DNA from: Octadecabacter antarcticus 307
GTDB lineage: Bacteria > Pseudomonadota > Alphaproteobacteria > Rhodobacterales > Rhodobacteraceae
Direction: 5' to 3'
Assembly (NCBI RefSeq): GCF_000155675.2
Contig: NC_020911.1
Coordinates: 1,602,501-1,666,500 of the forward strand
Length of the DNA stretch: 64,000 nt
Shown: in pieces, positions 29,516 through 39,148 of the stretch
Position numbering within the stretch: the stretch's first letter is position 1
Layout of the letters: each line of letters starts with the position of its first letter
Position numbers and translations under genes: made by a program
The notes under the pieces: generated by a model
Seen by the model: only the letters and a program-made list of their open reading frames with translations
What the model was told of the DNA's origin: nothing
Databases searched by the model: none

Positions 29516-30808
29516 TTACGCGGTGGCTTTCGCAAGTGCCTGATCGAGATCAGCAATCAAATCCGCCGCATCCTCAAGCCCGATGGACACACGCACAACG
29601 CCCGGGCCGGACCCTGCGGCCTTTTGTTGGTCCGCCGACAGTTGGCGGTGGGTGGTTGATGCGGGGTGAATGATCAATGAGCGGGTGTCGCCAAGGTTGG
29701 CCACGTGGCTGAAGATTTCCAGCGCATCGACCAGCTTCATGCAGGCGTCATAACCGCCCTTGACTGCAAAGGTGAACAGGGCCGACGCACCGCGTGGGCA
29801 GACATCTTTGATGCGGTGGAAGTACGGCGAGGATTCCAGACCCGCGTAGGTCACGTAGTCGACGCGGTCGTCCGCCTCCAACCAGTTGGCCAGCTTGGTC
29901 GCGTTTTCAACGTGGCGGTCCATACGCAGCGACAGCGTTTCAACGCCCATCAACGTGTAGTGCGCCGCTTGCGGATTCATTGTCATGCCAAGGTCGCGCA
30001 GACCGATAGCGATGCCGTGGAATGTATAGGCGAGGGGGCCGAATGTTTCTGCGAACTTGAGGCCGTGGTAGGCAGGTTCTGGCTGGGACAAGCTTGGGAA
30101 TTTGTCAGAAGCAGTCCAATCAAACTTGCCGCTGTCCACGACGCAACCGCCCGTCACAGTGCCGTTGCCCGTAAGGTATTTGGTTGTGGAATGAACAACT
30201 AGCGTCGCGCCATGTTCGATTGGGCGGCACAAGTAAGGCGTCGCTGTGGTGTTGTCGATGATCAGCGGAATACCAGCGGCGTCAGCGATATCAGCAACTG
30301 CGCGCACGTCCATGATATGGCCGCCAGGGTTGGCAATCGCTTCGCCAAAGATCGCACGTGTGTTGTCGTCAATTGCGGCTTTAATGGCCTCGCTATCGTC
30401 GATGTCAACGAACTTTGCGTCCCAACCAAACCGCTTGATGGTCTGGCTGAATTGCGTGACCGAACCACCGTACAAACGCGTAGACACGACGACGTTCATG
30501 CCCGGGCTCATGATTGGAAACAGCGCCATGATTTGGGCCGCATGACCGGACGAACAACAAACGGCACCCGCGCCGCCTTCAAGCGTGGCGATGCGTTCTT
30601 GCAGCACGGCGACGGTCGGGTTGGTCAGGCGCGAATAGATGTAGCCAACTTCTTGCAAGTTAAACAACGCAGCTGCGTGATCCGCATCGCGGAATACATA
30701 GGCGGTCGTTTGGTAAATCGGTGTGTTGCGCGCTCCTGTGGCGGGGTCAGGCCGTGCGCCTGCGTGAATCTGCAGGGTGTCAAAGCCGTAAGATGGGGTG
30801 TTTGTCAT
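29516..30808 (-). CDS. metY: O-acetylhomoserine sulfhydrylase / aminocarboxypropyltransferase
   Basis: PLP enzyme that makes homocysteine (or methionine) from O-acetylhomoserine and sulfide (or methanethiol). 430 residues from ATG 30808, with GGAG upstream; the start at 30850 is rejected. Motifs: GFDTLQIHAGARPDPATGAR, IYQTTAYVFRDADHAAALF, SSGHAAQIMAL, and the PLP lysine in VVHSTTKYLTGNGTVTGG. C-terminal LGDTRSLIIHPASTTHRQL is typical for the Cys/Met metabolism PLP family. A 628-bp gene-free leader lies upstream. Confidence 0.95.
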   Translation of the reverse strand: MTNTPSYGFDTLQIHAGARPDPATGARNTPIYQTTAYVFRDADHAAALFNLQEVGYIYSRLTNPTVAVLQERIATLEGGAGAVCCSSGHAAQIMALFPIMSPGMNVVVSTRLYGGSVTQFSQTIKRFGWDAKFVDIDDSEAIKAAIDDNTRAIFGEAIANPGGHIMDVRAVADIADAAGIPLIIDNTTATPYLCRPIEHGATLVVHSTTKYLTGNGTVTGGCVVDSGKFDWTASDKFPSLSQPEPAYHGLKFAETFGPLAYTFHGIAIGLRDLGMTMNPQAAHYTLMGVETLSLRMDRHVENATKLANWLEADDRVDYVTYAGLESSPYFHRIKDVCPRGASALFTFAVKGGYDACMKLVDALEIFSHVANLGDTRSLIIHPASTTHRQLSADQQKAAGSGPGVVRVSIGLEDAADLIADLDQALAKATA

Positions 30809-31091
30809 GAGGTGTCTCCAAGGGTAAAGTTGGCGTGACTCTAGGGTCAAACGCCCTGGACCTCAATGTGGCCTTGGTTGCATCGCGGATCCATTCCGAA
30901 ATAAGAACAGGGTTCATGGGGATATCGTTTTGACGGGGCGCATGTTCAGGGACTTTGTGTTGCGGCAAACCGACGTTCCCTGTCCGCAAATCTGCGCCGA
31001 TGAAAAAGGAGCGCGACCGTACATTCTAGGGTCAGGGTACGGCAGTGCGATGGTCACCTCTTAGAGTATCGTTGGGATTTGGCCTTCGCCT

Positions 31092-31133
31092 CTGGGGGGT
31101 ATTTGAAAAACAAAGACGGTAAGTAAAACTTAA
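31092..31133 (+). repeat. Copy of the dispersed intergenic repeat
   Basis: CTGGGGGGTATTTGAAAAAC then AAAGACGG and CTTAAC. Shares the TATTT-n-AAC-AAAGA core with 2477, 21127 and 23112. Confidence 0.5.
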
Positions 31134-31254
31134 CCTGAATCACCGAGGATGCAGGCGCGGTACAGGCGGGGACGCCGTTGGCCGTAAACGAAGACGAGGA
31201 AGACTTTTTGAGCCGGTGTGTGCCTGTGGTACGCGCTGGATATTCGCTGTCTTG

Positions 31255-31316
31255 TTTGTCTTTGTTTAGAAAATATCCTCTGGGGGGCTCGAAGAGCGGG
31301 GGCAGACAGCCCCCTG
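31255..31316 (-). repeat. Copy of the dispersed intergenic repeat plus GC hairpin
   Basis: On the minus strand it reads CCCCCCAGAGGATATTTTCT then AAACAAAGACAAAC, the repeat core. On the + strand it is followed by GGGGGCAGACAGCCCCC, a short hairpin. The copy at 61428 has the same two-part arrangement. Confidence 0.5.
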
Positions 31317-31436
31317 GGTGATCTTAAGCAATCGGCGGCATTTTTTGGCTATGAATGCGCTAAAAATGGCTGCGGATTTTTGCATAAAAACCCGCTTGCC
31401 GCAGGCGCGGATCTTCAGGTTGTCCAGCCCTTGGTA

Positions 31437-32477
31437 TCAGCGCATCCAGAAGCCTTCTTTCTTGATCCGGTTGCGGATCTGGCGTTCGCGTGGCGGCATG
31501 TCGTTTTGATCAAACAGCGCCCGCACTTTCTCGCCGCGCCCCTGGTAGATCATCCGTTTGAACGGGTCATATTGCTTGAGCCATTTTTTGACCTTGTTAG
31601 GGGCCGTGACCGCGTCCAGCGCCGCAACAACTGCGTCGTTTTCGCGTGCGTATAGCAGTGGCAACATGCGGTAGTGGCAGGTCAAATCACCGTCCAACCC
31701 CGCGAGGTCACTGCCGGGGCGCCCGCCGCCAAAGCTGTGGATCACCAGCGGCAATGTCACTTGGTCGAGCCACGGGTCCAGCGATTGCAGCACCAATTCT
31801 TCGGGGCGGTTGTCGCGCACATCCAGCGCCCAGTCTTTCCAGCGCGCCCCGAACGTCGGCGCGTCATGGCCGGTGATCCAGCCCGCGTTAAAATACAGAT
31901 AACGTTGCCAATATTCATCCGGCTGATCGGTATCCAGCGTACCTTCAAAGTCCAGCCCGTAGCGATCATAAAGGGATTTCCATATGGCACCATAGCCTGG
32001 CCAATATAGTTCTTCTTCTGGCCACGTCCCCGTGCGTCGCATGGATGCGCTTGGTTGGGTGAAATCGGTGGTCAGCGTGGCAATATCCCCGACAATTAGG
32101 GTATCGGTGTCCAGAAATAAGAAATTCCGACCAGAAGGCATGGCGCAAAGCGCTTCGATTTTATTGCCATAGGGGTAGGTTGCGCCGAAGACCTCGTTGA
32201 CAAAGGGCAAGATTACCGCGCCGGCGTCTTCCAGCGCACCTTTGATGTCGCCGGGCATTGTTGGATCCTTTGACCACAGCGGTCCGGCCTGTGGTTCAGC
32301 GACGTAAAGGGTACCTGCAAAGGTTGGCGCGTTGGCCTTTAGGGAGGCCGCCAGCAACAGGGCCTCATATTGCAGCCGCCCCCCTTGGCCAACGACCATG
32401 ATATCAAAATCGGACGACGGGGGTGACGACGGGGTCGATCTGGCCGTTTGCTCGCGCGAGGTGGTCTTTTTCGCCAT
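31437..32477 (-). CDS. Probable glycosyltransferase-like protein
   Basis: 346 residues. The region around residue 120 (GRNFLFLDTDTLIVGDI) has a DxD motif preceded by a hydrophobic strand, as in family-8 type nucleotide-sugar transferases. Upstream FDIMVVGQGGRLQYEALLLA would be the first Rossmann strand. Later conserved-looking features are YLYFNAGWITG and VIHSFGGGRPG. The N-terminal 25 residues are low-complexity (Ser/Pro/Thr). The acceptor is unknown and no polysaccharide cluster surrounds it, so the exact function is open. Confidence 0.65.
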   Translation of the reverse strand: MAKKTTSREQTARSTPSSPPSSDFDIMVVGQGGRLQYEALLLAASLKANAPTFAGTLYVAEPQAGPLWSKDPTMPGDIKGALEDAGAVILPFVNEVFGATYPYGNKIEALCAMPSGRNFLFLDTDTLIVGDIATLTTDFTQPSASMRRTGTWPEEELYWPGYGAIWKSLYDRYGLDFEGTLDTDQPDEYWQRYLYFNAGWITGHDAPTFGARWKDWALDVRDNRPEELVLQSLDPWLDQVTLPLVIHSFGGGRPGSDLAGLDGDLTCHYRMLPLLYARENDAVVAALDAVTAPNKVKKWLKQYDPFKRMIYQGRGEKVRALFDQNDMPPRERQIRNRIKKEGFWMR

Positions 32478-32576
32478 TTTATTGCCTGCTTACTCAATGT
32501 GGCCACTATAGGGGCGCTGCGGGCGCCAAGGGAAGGCCCGTTTGCTGGATATGGTTTGCTGCATAAGGAGAGAGCG

Positions 32577-33125
32577 ATGATTGATTTATTCTTACCACTC
32601 ATTATTGGCATTGGTATTGGGATCGAACCGACCTGGCGCGGCGGACCTATAGACGACGTGGCGATGGTCGAACTGCAGGACACGCCGGCGGTTCTCGCCC
32701 CACTTGATCTTGGGTCGGGTGATGATCTGAGTGCTGCACGCGAACCAGAACCGCAAATCCCGACCGGCAAATACACCACCGCGATGGAAGTTCGCCCGAT
32801 CCTTGGGATGACCAAGAACAGCTGGATCGGCGTGCGCGAATTTGACGGTCAAGACTTTTTGTATTTTTCACATTTGATGGCGTGGCGTTGTGGGCTTTGG
32901 GACATCCGCTATGGCATCAACGGCGAGCCTGCGACCAACGTAATGCCGATGGAGCCGTGCAACGAGGAATTCGCTCAGCCTAATGTTATGATCGATATGG
33001 ATAACTATCTGCCATTTGTGGTGTTTCCGCTGGGGTCGATAGAAAGCGTCTACGTCGAGATTGTGTTTGACGACGGTGGGACGGATTTCGGGCAGTTTGA
33101 GCGGGCTGAAGTGCGGATTCCTTAA
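32577..33125 (+). CDS. Hypothetical protein with N-terminal hydrophobic segment
   Basis: 182 residues from ATG 32577, with an AAGGAG site nine bases ahead. It begins MIDLFLPLIIGIGIGIEPTW, a short hydrophobic segment, then a soluble domain (AMEVRPILGMTKNSWIGVRE, FSHLMAWRCGLWDIRYGING, PLGSIESVYVEIVFDDGGTD). I do not recognise the family. It is divergent from the glycosyltransferase-like gene and is the last intact gene before the insertion-sequence region. Confidence 0.7.
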   Translation: MIDLFLPLIIGIGIGIEPTWRGGPIDDVAMVELQDTPAVLAPLDLGSGDDLSAAREPEPQIPTGKYTTAMEVRPILGMTKNSWIGVREFDGQDFLYFSHLMAWRCGLWDIRYGINGEPATNVMPMEPCNEEFAQPNVMIDMDNYLPFVVFPLGSIESVYVEIVFDDGGTDFGQFERAEVRIP

Positions 33126-33221
33126 AGCGCTGATGCTGCGTTTGTGAACGCTTTTCTGATTGATGCAACGTTTTTTTGATTTATTATCAATAGCAAAGAA
33201 GTCGTGGCGAAGGGTATGCCT

Positions 33222-33847
33222 ATGACGGTGGATTTCGGTATCACCGCTCAATTTAAATCAATCTTTGCCCGCCGTTTGGCGCGAAAAATCCAAAACTTGT
33301 GTTTTTTGGCGCGATGTACTTAGGCGAAGCTCAAAGCTTTTGGAAAGGCCTGCTCATAACACTTTTTAATTTTGATGAGGGTGTTCAAACTTTTTCGACT
33401 GGCGATATCATTGCCTACACCGAGCAAACGTTGACCTTTTCAATTAGTGTCAATCATACTGGCTATGGAGAAGTCGGGGGGCTTGCTCAGAGTTCTTCTG
33501 CTCTGGGGATAGCTTAACACTGTACCCGAGCGGGACTTGATTTACCAAATTCACCGGCAATGTCACCTTGAACGTCAATGGTGAAATTGGCAGCTAGTTT
33601 GCGAACGGCATTGCCCTAAATTGCTGGCGCAAATGTGCTGTCAGGAATGGGCGGGGCGACTGTCTTTCCTTTATTAGCGGTGGAGCCCTAGACATCGGCT
33701 CAATGGCAGCCAGTGAACTGTTTCTGCGCCGACACAATGATCGCGACGCCAGACGGCAAACGCGCCATTGAGACGCTGCAACACGGCGTCGAAACCTTGA
33801 CAGCATACGGTGCGACCCCACTCGCAAACTGCCGTTCATCGGCATGA
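33222..33847 (+). pseudogene. Decayed Hint-domain (hedgehog/intein-like) secreted protein
   Basis: Only pieces remain. 33299-33517 is an open stretch (NFDEGVQTFSTGDIIAYTEQ). Around 33555-33655 fragments like FTGNVTLNVNGEI and FANGIALNCWR are readable with stops and shifts. 33719-33847 reads CFCADTMIATPDGKRAIETL, a Hint-domain opening (Cys first, DG-x-R-x-I-E-xL), ending in TGA. In marine alphaproteobacteria such domains sit in calcium-binding extracellular proteins. The rest of the Hint domain is missing at the point where IS-derived sequence begins. Confidence 0.55.
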
Positions 33848-33929
33848 ATCATATTGAGGCAGATGCATTTCTCCTGATCGGACAGGATGCGTTTTCAAAC
33901 ATGAAGAGCGCGGGAAGTTACTTCTGCGA

Positions 33930-34279
33930 CGGCGACGTTCTCTATGGCTGTCTTAGGCAATACCTGAACAAGGTGCATATGCTCGTGACGGACAAACTGC
34001 GTTCCTATGGCGCGGCGCGGAAGATCATCGGGAATGCTAACAAACTGGAAACTGGCCGCTGGCTCAACAATCGGGTGGAGAACTCACACCAGCCATTTCG
34101 AAAGCGGGAACGGACCATGCTGCGCTTTAGGCGCATGCGAAGTCTGCAGAAGTTCGTTTCTGTCGAGGCCTCGGTTCACAACCCCTTCAACCAGGAGCGC
34201 CACCTCTCTTCACGCGACAACTTCAAGCTCAGCCGTGATGCGACTCTTTCCGAGTGGCGCCAGCTTTGTTCGGCATAGG
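33930..34279 (+). pseudogene. IS6-family transposase, 3' fragment
   Basis: The open frame from 33844 becomes recognisable at GDVL and VTDKLRSYGAARKIIGNANK, then ETGRWLNNRVENSHQPFRKR and RMRSLQKFVSVEASVHNPFN, ending WRQLCSA. This is the C-terminal part of an IS6 DDE transposase. The N-terminal helix-turn-helix and first catalytic Asp are absent and about 25 residues seem deleted between GDVL and VTDKL, so it is dead. No hairpin element of the type found at 35-40 kb is in this fragment. Confidence 0.75.
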
Positions 34280-34616
34280 TTCCGACGTTTGGCAGTCAAC
34301 TGAGGGGGGGGAGGATTTGTCTGACAGCACCTTGGGGATGTCTTGAAGTAGCGAAAGGTGCTGTATTTTGTCATCCTCAAACGCTACGAGACCGCCCCGT
34401 CCGGCTCAAGCAGGTTTCTTCTGACAGTACCGTTCCGGAGCTCTTGTAAATAAAAGAGTTTCGGAATTGGTTGGTTGAGACTGGACTGCGCAAGTAGGAG
34501 TCGTGTGCGGACACGCCGGTCGGCCTCTGTCTGCGGCTCAGGTAAAAAACCGACCTATCTCAACAGGTTCTGCGGCAGAAGTCGCAATGGGCCTTTGTTG
34601 TAGGCCGCAACCGACC
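34280..34616. other. Non-coding stretch between IS fragments
   Basis: 337 bases with no gene. It probably contains the outer ends of the flanking IS6 and IS481 copies, but I cannot define inverted repeats with confidence. A G-run (GGGGGGGG near 34305) is the only striking feature. Confidence 0.35.
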
Positions 34617-35110
34617 CTAGGTGTTCGGTCCCGGCATCTGTTGGATCGGATTAACGATGAATCTTTCTGGTTCTGAAGTCCCTATCTTGCAGATGTATTC
34701 GTACGGCGTCAGGCCGTTGAGCGTCTTCAGCCTTCGAGCGAAATTGTAGGCCGCTATGAAGTCTGCGAGATGGGTGTGCAGCTGATCATTCTTGTCGTAG
34801 TGATGCCGCCTGACTGTTGCGTCCTTGATCGTGCGGTTCATCCGCTCAACCTGGCCATTGGTCCATGGATGGTTGGGCTTGGTCAGCCGGTGCTCAATCC
34901 TGTTGGCATCGCAGATCATGTCGAACCGCATAGGCCGTGAATATGGTGTGTTCCGGTTACGTGGTTGCTCACAAAATTGAATGCCCTTGTCCGTCAGAAT
35001 TGTGTGGATCTTGTATGGCACCGCTTTCAGCACAGCCTCCAGGAACTCCCAGGCCGTCTTGCGATTTGCTTTTTCTACAAGCCGTGCCACGGCAAACTTG
35101 CTGGTTCGGT

Positions 35111-35151
35111 CCCTCTCGTGACATCGCTTTGCGATTCACTGCCGGGCAATG
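35111..35151 (+). repeat. Hairpin element e1 (in IS481 transposase)
   Basis: CCCTCTC, then a stem GTG-A-CATCGC / GCGATT-CAC around TTT with a bulged A (one C-T mismatch), then TGCCGGGCAATG. It interrupts codons for YLFVAI and DRTSK; removing 40 of the 41 bases restores the frame. Opposite in orientation to the coding strand. Confidence 0.8.
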
Positions 35152-35327
35152 AATGGCAACAAAGAGATAAAGTTTTCCTTCGTTGGTGCGCAACTCTGCA
35201 ATGTCGATATGAAAATATCCGATCGGATAGCGTTTGAACTTTTGTCGTTTCGGCTTGTCACCCTCCATATCTGGCAGTCGGGATATCCCATGCCGTTGCA
35301 AACAACGATGCAGGGAAGATCGCGTCC

Positions 35328-35367
35328 CCCTCTCATTGCTTGCTCCGCAAGCAACTGCCGGGCAATG
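35328..35367 (+). repeat. Hairpin element e2 (in IS481 transposase)
   Basis: CCCTCTCA, perfect 8-bp stem TTGCTTGC / GCAAGCAA with TCC loop, then CTGCCGGGCAATG. It lies between codons for TIPH and TRSSLHR; taking out exactly 40 bases leaves one codon and the right frame. Opposite to the coding strand. Right flank GAT. Confidence 0.82.
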
Positions 35368-35655
35368 GATGTGGGATAGTTGGCTGCAAGGCATAAAGAC
35401 AATCATCCAGCGGTAGGAGCGTATGACGTCGAAAAGAGACGATCATCGCCTCTTCCCCGCGCTGAGAACGGTCGAACTGGGGTCCGTGGGGCCAGTCTTG
35501 CGGTCTTCTACAGTTTTGCGCTTGCGCCATTTGGAGACCGTTTTGACATTTATACCAAGTTCTCGACTCAAAGCTGCGGTCGTAGCTTGCGATCGCTGTA
35601 TTGTTGCTCTGATGGCGTGCGTAGTCGTGGCGCAGCCATGACGTATTTGTCCCAC

Positions 35656-36140
35656 ATAATGCTTCCTTCCATTCCAAAGAATAGATCGCGCCATCAAACC
35701 ATGGGATCAAAAACCTAGGGGAGGCTTTTGCTCGCCGGGTTGCACCGCACCCGCAAGTACTTTTGCGCCTAGCCGCTGGCATCGAGGGGGGCGTGTAGGG
35801 GTTCGTTCGGCCTGCGGGCCTCAGCAGGAATGGTCCCACTTCGGTCAGTCGGTGATGTAACTAAGTTATCATTCTGATGGCCTTCCGTATTTGCCTCGGC
35901 GAGGTCTTGATGGAACTGTTGCGTTAATTTTGGCTGAGCGAGTGCGATTGTTTTCATACTCCGGAGGCAAAAAGATTCCTGACACTGACGGTTTTCCCGT
36001 CAACGCCCGCCTGTCTACTCGCCTGGATGACAGCTTGTATCATCGGCGTCGTCGCGACTTGGCTAGGGAGACGAATAAGCATCAGAGCCTCCCGTTTGGA
36101 TTTTTCTTAAAATGAATAATTTTCATAAGCAGCGCAGAAT
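35656..36140. other. Unassigned stretch between IS481 and IS5
   Basis: 485 bases. A short open stretch (35891-36115) encodes a basic peptide (VALILAERVRLFSYSGGKKI) I cannot assign. It probably contains the IS481 left end and older fragments. No intact gene or RNA is seen. Confidence 0.35.
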
Positions 36141-36207
36141 GGCTTTGTTGCACAAATAGTCTCGTATCAGGGATTCATGTTGTAAATCCAGCATGGTAGC
36201 TGGCGTC

Positions 36208-37179
36208 ATGAGTAAACCTATCGCCCCGATTTACCGCACGAGGAACTGGCCTGAGTATAACAAGGCCCTGAAGCGACGCGGGTCACTGACCATTTGGTTT
36301 AACCCAGAGGTCACTTGGAAAGCTGCGCCTACCGTTGCCCGGCAGTGGTTTGTTTGCAAACCATGAGAGGGGGGCAAACGGGGCCGCCAGCCACGCTATA
36401 GCGACGCGGCGATCCAAGCCTGTCTCACGTTGAAAGTGCTGTTCGGAATGCCTTTGAGGCAGGCGACGGGCTTTGTGGAAAGCCTGTTGAAATTGATCGA
36501 CCTTGACTGGGAGGTCCCAGACTTCAGCACGTTATGTCGGCGTCAGAAAAGGCTATCGGTTACCATCCCGTATCAGGGCTCAAAGGGCCCGCTAAACCTC
36601 CTTATCGACAGTACCGGCATCAAAGTTGAGGGCGAAGGTGAGTGGAACGCTCGCAAGCATGGCGGGCCGAAACGTCGGGTGTGGCGCAAGATACATATAG
36701 GGATTGATGAAGAAACGTTGGAGATACGCGCGGTCGAAGTGACGAGTAGCAGCATTGGAGACCCACCCATGTTGCCCAACCTTCTCGGTCAGATCACACC
36801 AGATCAGAAGATTGGCAGTGTCACAGCAGATGGGGCATATGACACCCGCAAATGCCATGATGCGATTGCGGCCCGCAATGCCCGTGCTGTCATCCCGCCA
36901 CGCAAGAATGCCAAGCTATGGAAGCCGGATACGCTGGGGGCCAGAGCCCGAAACGAAGCGGTACAGTCCTCAAAGGATCTCGGCCGCGCTCAATGGCGTC
37001 GCTTGAGCGGATACCACCGCAGGAGTCGTGTTGAGACAAAGATGCATTGTTTGAAACTACTCGGGCAGCGCCTGGCCGCACGAGACTTTGACCGGCAAGT
37101 TGCGGAAGTCCAAATCCGTGCCGCGATACTCAACGGCTTCACCGCCCTTGGCATCCCAAACACCGTTACTGTAGGCTGA
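36208..37179 (+). pseudogene. IS5-family transposase interrupted only by one hairpin element
   Basis: ATG 36208 starts MSKPIAPIYRTRNWPEYNKA; 42 codons run to KAAPT. Hairpin element e3 follows (39 nt, 13 codons in frame with one TGA). The gene then resumes at GKRGRQPRYSDAAIQACLTL and runs to 37179. Without e3 the product would be 310 residues, a normal length. DDE features are present: IDSTGIKVEGEGEW, TADGAYDTRKCHDA, HRRSRVETKMHCLK. No other stop or shift is seen, so e3 alone breaks it, unless the ribosome or a nuclease deals with e3. Confidence 0.88.
36333..36371 (-). repeat. Hairpin element e3 (in IS5 transposase)
   Basis: Read on the minus strand: CCCTCTCA, stem TGGTTTG / CAAACCA (7 bp) around a 4-base loop, CTGCCGGGCAACG. 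Removal of exactly 39 bases joins CCT AC and G GGC AAA, coding P-T-G-K as expected. Opposite to the coding strand. In frame it adds one TGA. Confidence 0.85.
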
Positions 37180-37233
37180 ATCCGTCAGGGGTCAGGGGAA
37201 GCACGCCATAAGGGCGATTTGTGCAACAAAGCC

Positions 37234-37244
37234 CCGAGAGGGGG
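37234..37244 (-). repeat. Possible truncated hairpin element (right end only)
   Basis: CCGAGAGGGGG lies exactly between the end of the complete IS5 and the resumed coding sequence GLTKG. This equals the CCCTCTCGG head of the element on the minus strand. The rest would have been lost to the IS5. Short, so uncertain. Confidence 0.35.
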
Positions 37245-37396
37245 CTAACCAAGGGCAGTATGAACACAAAGCTACATGCAGTTACAGATACTAGTGGACG
37301 TCCCGTCCGCTTCTTTATCACGGCGGGTCAAGTCAGCGATTATACCGGCGCAGCTGCCTTGATGAACGGCCTACCAGAGGCGGATTGGTTGCTTGC

Positions 37397-37434
37397 CCCT
37401 CTCATCGAAACTGCGTTTCGACTGCCGGGCAGTG
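37397..37434 (+). repeat. Hairpin element e4 (in second IS5-type gene)
   Basis: CCCTCTCAT, 6-bp stem CGAAAC / GTTTCG with TGC loop, ACTGCCGGGCAGTG. It separates codons for ADWLLA and DRGYDADWF. Same direction as coding. Removal of 37 of the 38 bases restores the frame. Right flank GAC. Confidence 0.82.
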
Positions 37435-37536
37435 GACAGGGGATATGACGCTGACTGGTTCCGAGAAGGCCTGATCGACAAGGGAACTCGCCCCTGTATT
37501 CCTGGGCGCAAATCACGCAAGACGACCATCAAATAC

Positions 37537-37577
37537 CCCTTTCGTGACATTGCTTTGCAATGCACTGCCGGGCAATG
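37537..37577 (+). repeat. Hairpin element e5 (in second IS5-type gene)
   Basis: CCCTTTC (one change from CCCTCTC), stem GTG-A-CATTGC / GCAATG-CAC with a bulged A and TTT loop, then TGCCGGGCAATG. It lies between TAC (Y) and GAT (D) of KYDKRR; exact removal of 41 bases restores the frame. Same direction as coding. Confidence 0.85.
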
Positions 37578-37851
37578 GATAAGAGACGCGACAAACGACG
37601 CAACCACATCGAGCGCATGTTCGGCAGGATCAAAGACTGGAGACGCGTCGCAACACGCTACGACAGAAGCCCAACAGTCTTCCTCTCCGCCATTATGCTC
37701 GCCGCAACCGTTATATTTTGGTTATGAGTCCTGAGCCTATTTTAGCAACGGGGGCGTTTTCGATGTTGGGGCCAAAGTAAGAGGCGCAGGGCGCGTTGTT
37801 TTATGCTTTCTGAACCGCCCCGGCTTTACCGGAGGGTGATTTATTCAATGA

Positions 37852-38797
<946 letters not shown>

Positions 38798-38801
<4 letters not shown>

Positions 38802-39148
38802 TTGCGAAACGGGCGGTCGAGCTCCGCCTGTGCAAAATACGCCGACGCCTTACGCAAAATCTCATTGGCTTGACGCAGTTCGCGGTTCTCACGCTCAAGT
38901 TCCTTGATCCGCGCCTTCTCAGCGCTGGTAGGCTCTGGCCGTTCGCCGCCATCGCGCTGGACCTGACGGGCCCAAACGCGAAGGCTGTCCGGTGAACAAC
39001 CCAATTTACCCGCGATCGCCGTCAGCGCCGCAGCTTCGCTCTGATATTCATCGCGGTGTTCCATAAGCAGCCGAACCGCACGCTCGCGGAACTCAGGTGA
39101 ATACGGCTTCGAGGTCTTCTTCTTTTGTGTCTGTTCCATAACGGGCAA
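38798..39148 (-). CDS. IS3 transposase OrfA
   Basis: Helix-turn-helix part of an IS3 transposase, 116 residues (or 113 from MEQTQKKKTSKPYSPEFRER). HTH in YQSEAAALTAIAGKLGCSPD and a leucine-zipper-like tail KARIKELERENRELRQANEI. Its stop overlaps the orfB start (ATGA), the usual place for the programmed minus-one frameshift that makes OrfAB. Intact. Confidence 0.9.

Larger units (their letters stand above)
30809..31436. other. Gene-free region upstream of metY
   Basis: 628 bases without a convincing gene. The metY-proximal 200 bases are moderately structured (for example GGTCCAGGGCGTTTGACCCT just upstream of the start) and could be a regulatory leader, but I cannot match it to SAM-II, SAM-V or SAM/SAH consensus. 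The distal part contains two copies of the dispersed repeat, in opposite orientation (31092-31133 and 31255-31290). Confidence 0.4.
34617..35655 (-). pseudogene. IS481-family transposase interrupted by two hairpin elements and a frameshift
   Basis: Reading in pieces: GTG 35655 start (GQIRHGCATTTHAIRATIQR, helix-turn-helix SRELGINVKTVSKWRKR), a shift near 35460 where GG seems added, AMIVSFRRHTLLPLDDCLYA to LQPTIPH, a hairpin element (35328-35367), RSSLHRCLQRHGISRLPDME to EGKLYLFVAI, a second hairpin element (35111-35151), then DRTSKFAVARLVEKANRKTA through NHPWTNGQVERMNRTIKDAT to the stop at 34617. The DDE-core residues (HIDIAE, TDKG, NGQVERMNRT) are all present. Without the two elements and the one shift it would be a full transposase of about 320 residues. 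Confidence 0.85.
36141..37233 (+). mobile_element. Complete IS5-family insertion sequence
   Basis: 1093 bp bounded by perfect 17-bp inverted repeats GGCTTTGTTGCACAAAT (36141-36157 and the complement at 37217-37233). It carries one transposase gene. No target duplication is visible; the right neighbour is the truncated second IS5-type gene and the left neighbour is unrelated, so a deletion may have followed insertion. Confidence 0.9.
37234..37727 (+). pseudogene. Second IS5-type transposase, 3' fragment with two hairpin elements
   Basis: Pieces: GLTKGSMNTKLHAVTDTSGR to LPEADWLLA, hairpin e4, DRGYDADWFREGLIDKGTRP to KSRKTTIKY, hairpin e5, DKRRDKRRNHIERMFGRIKD to AATVIFWL and TGA at 37725-37727. 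Both gaps close into one frame when the elements are removed (37 and 41 bases). The 5' part of the gene is missing where the complete IS5 abuts. The last catalytic Glu block (RRNHIERMFGR) is intact. Confidence 0.85.

Noticed and set aside
30809..31060. SAM-II riboswitch upstream of metY
   Set aside because: I could not place the loop and pseudoknot pattern; only a general leader is reported.
34969..35406. Separate protein reading through hairpin elements e1 and e2
   Set aside because: The frame only looks open because the elements shift it; the residues outside the elements match IS481 transposase in two frames.
36141..37233. Target duplication of the IS5 element
   Set aside because: The flanking bases do not match on the two sides.
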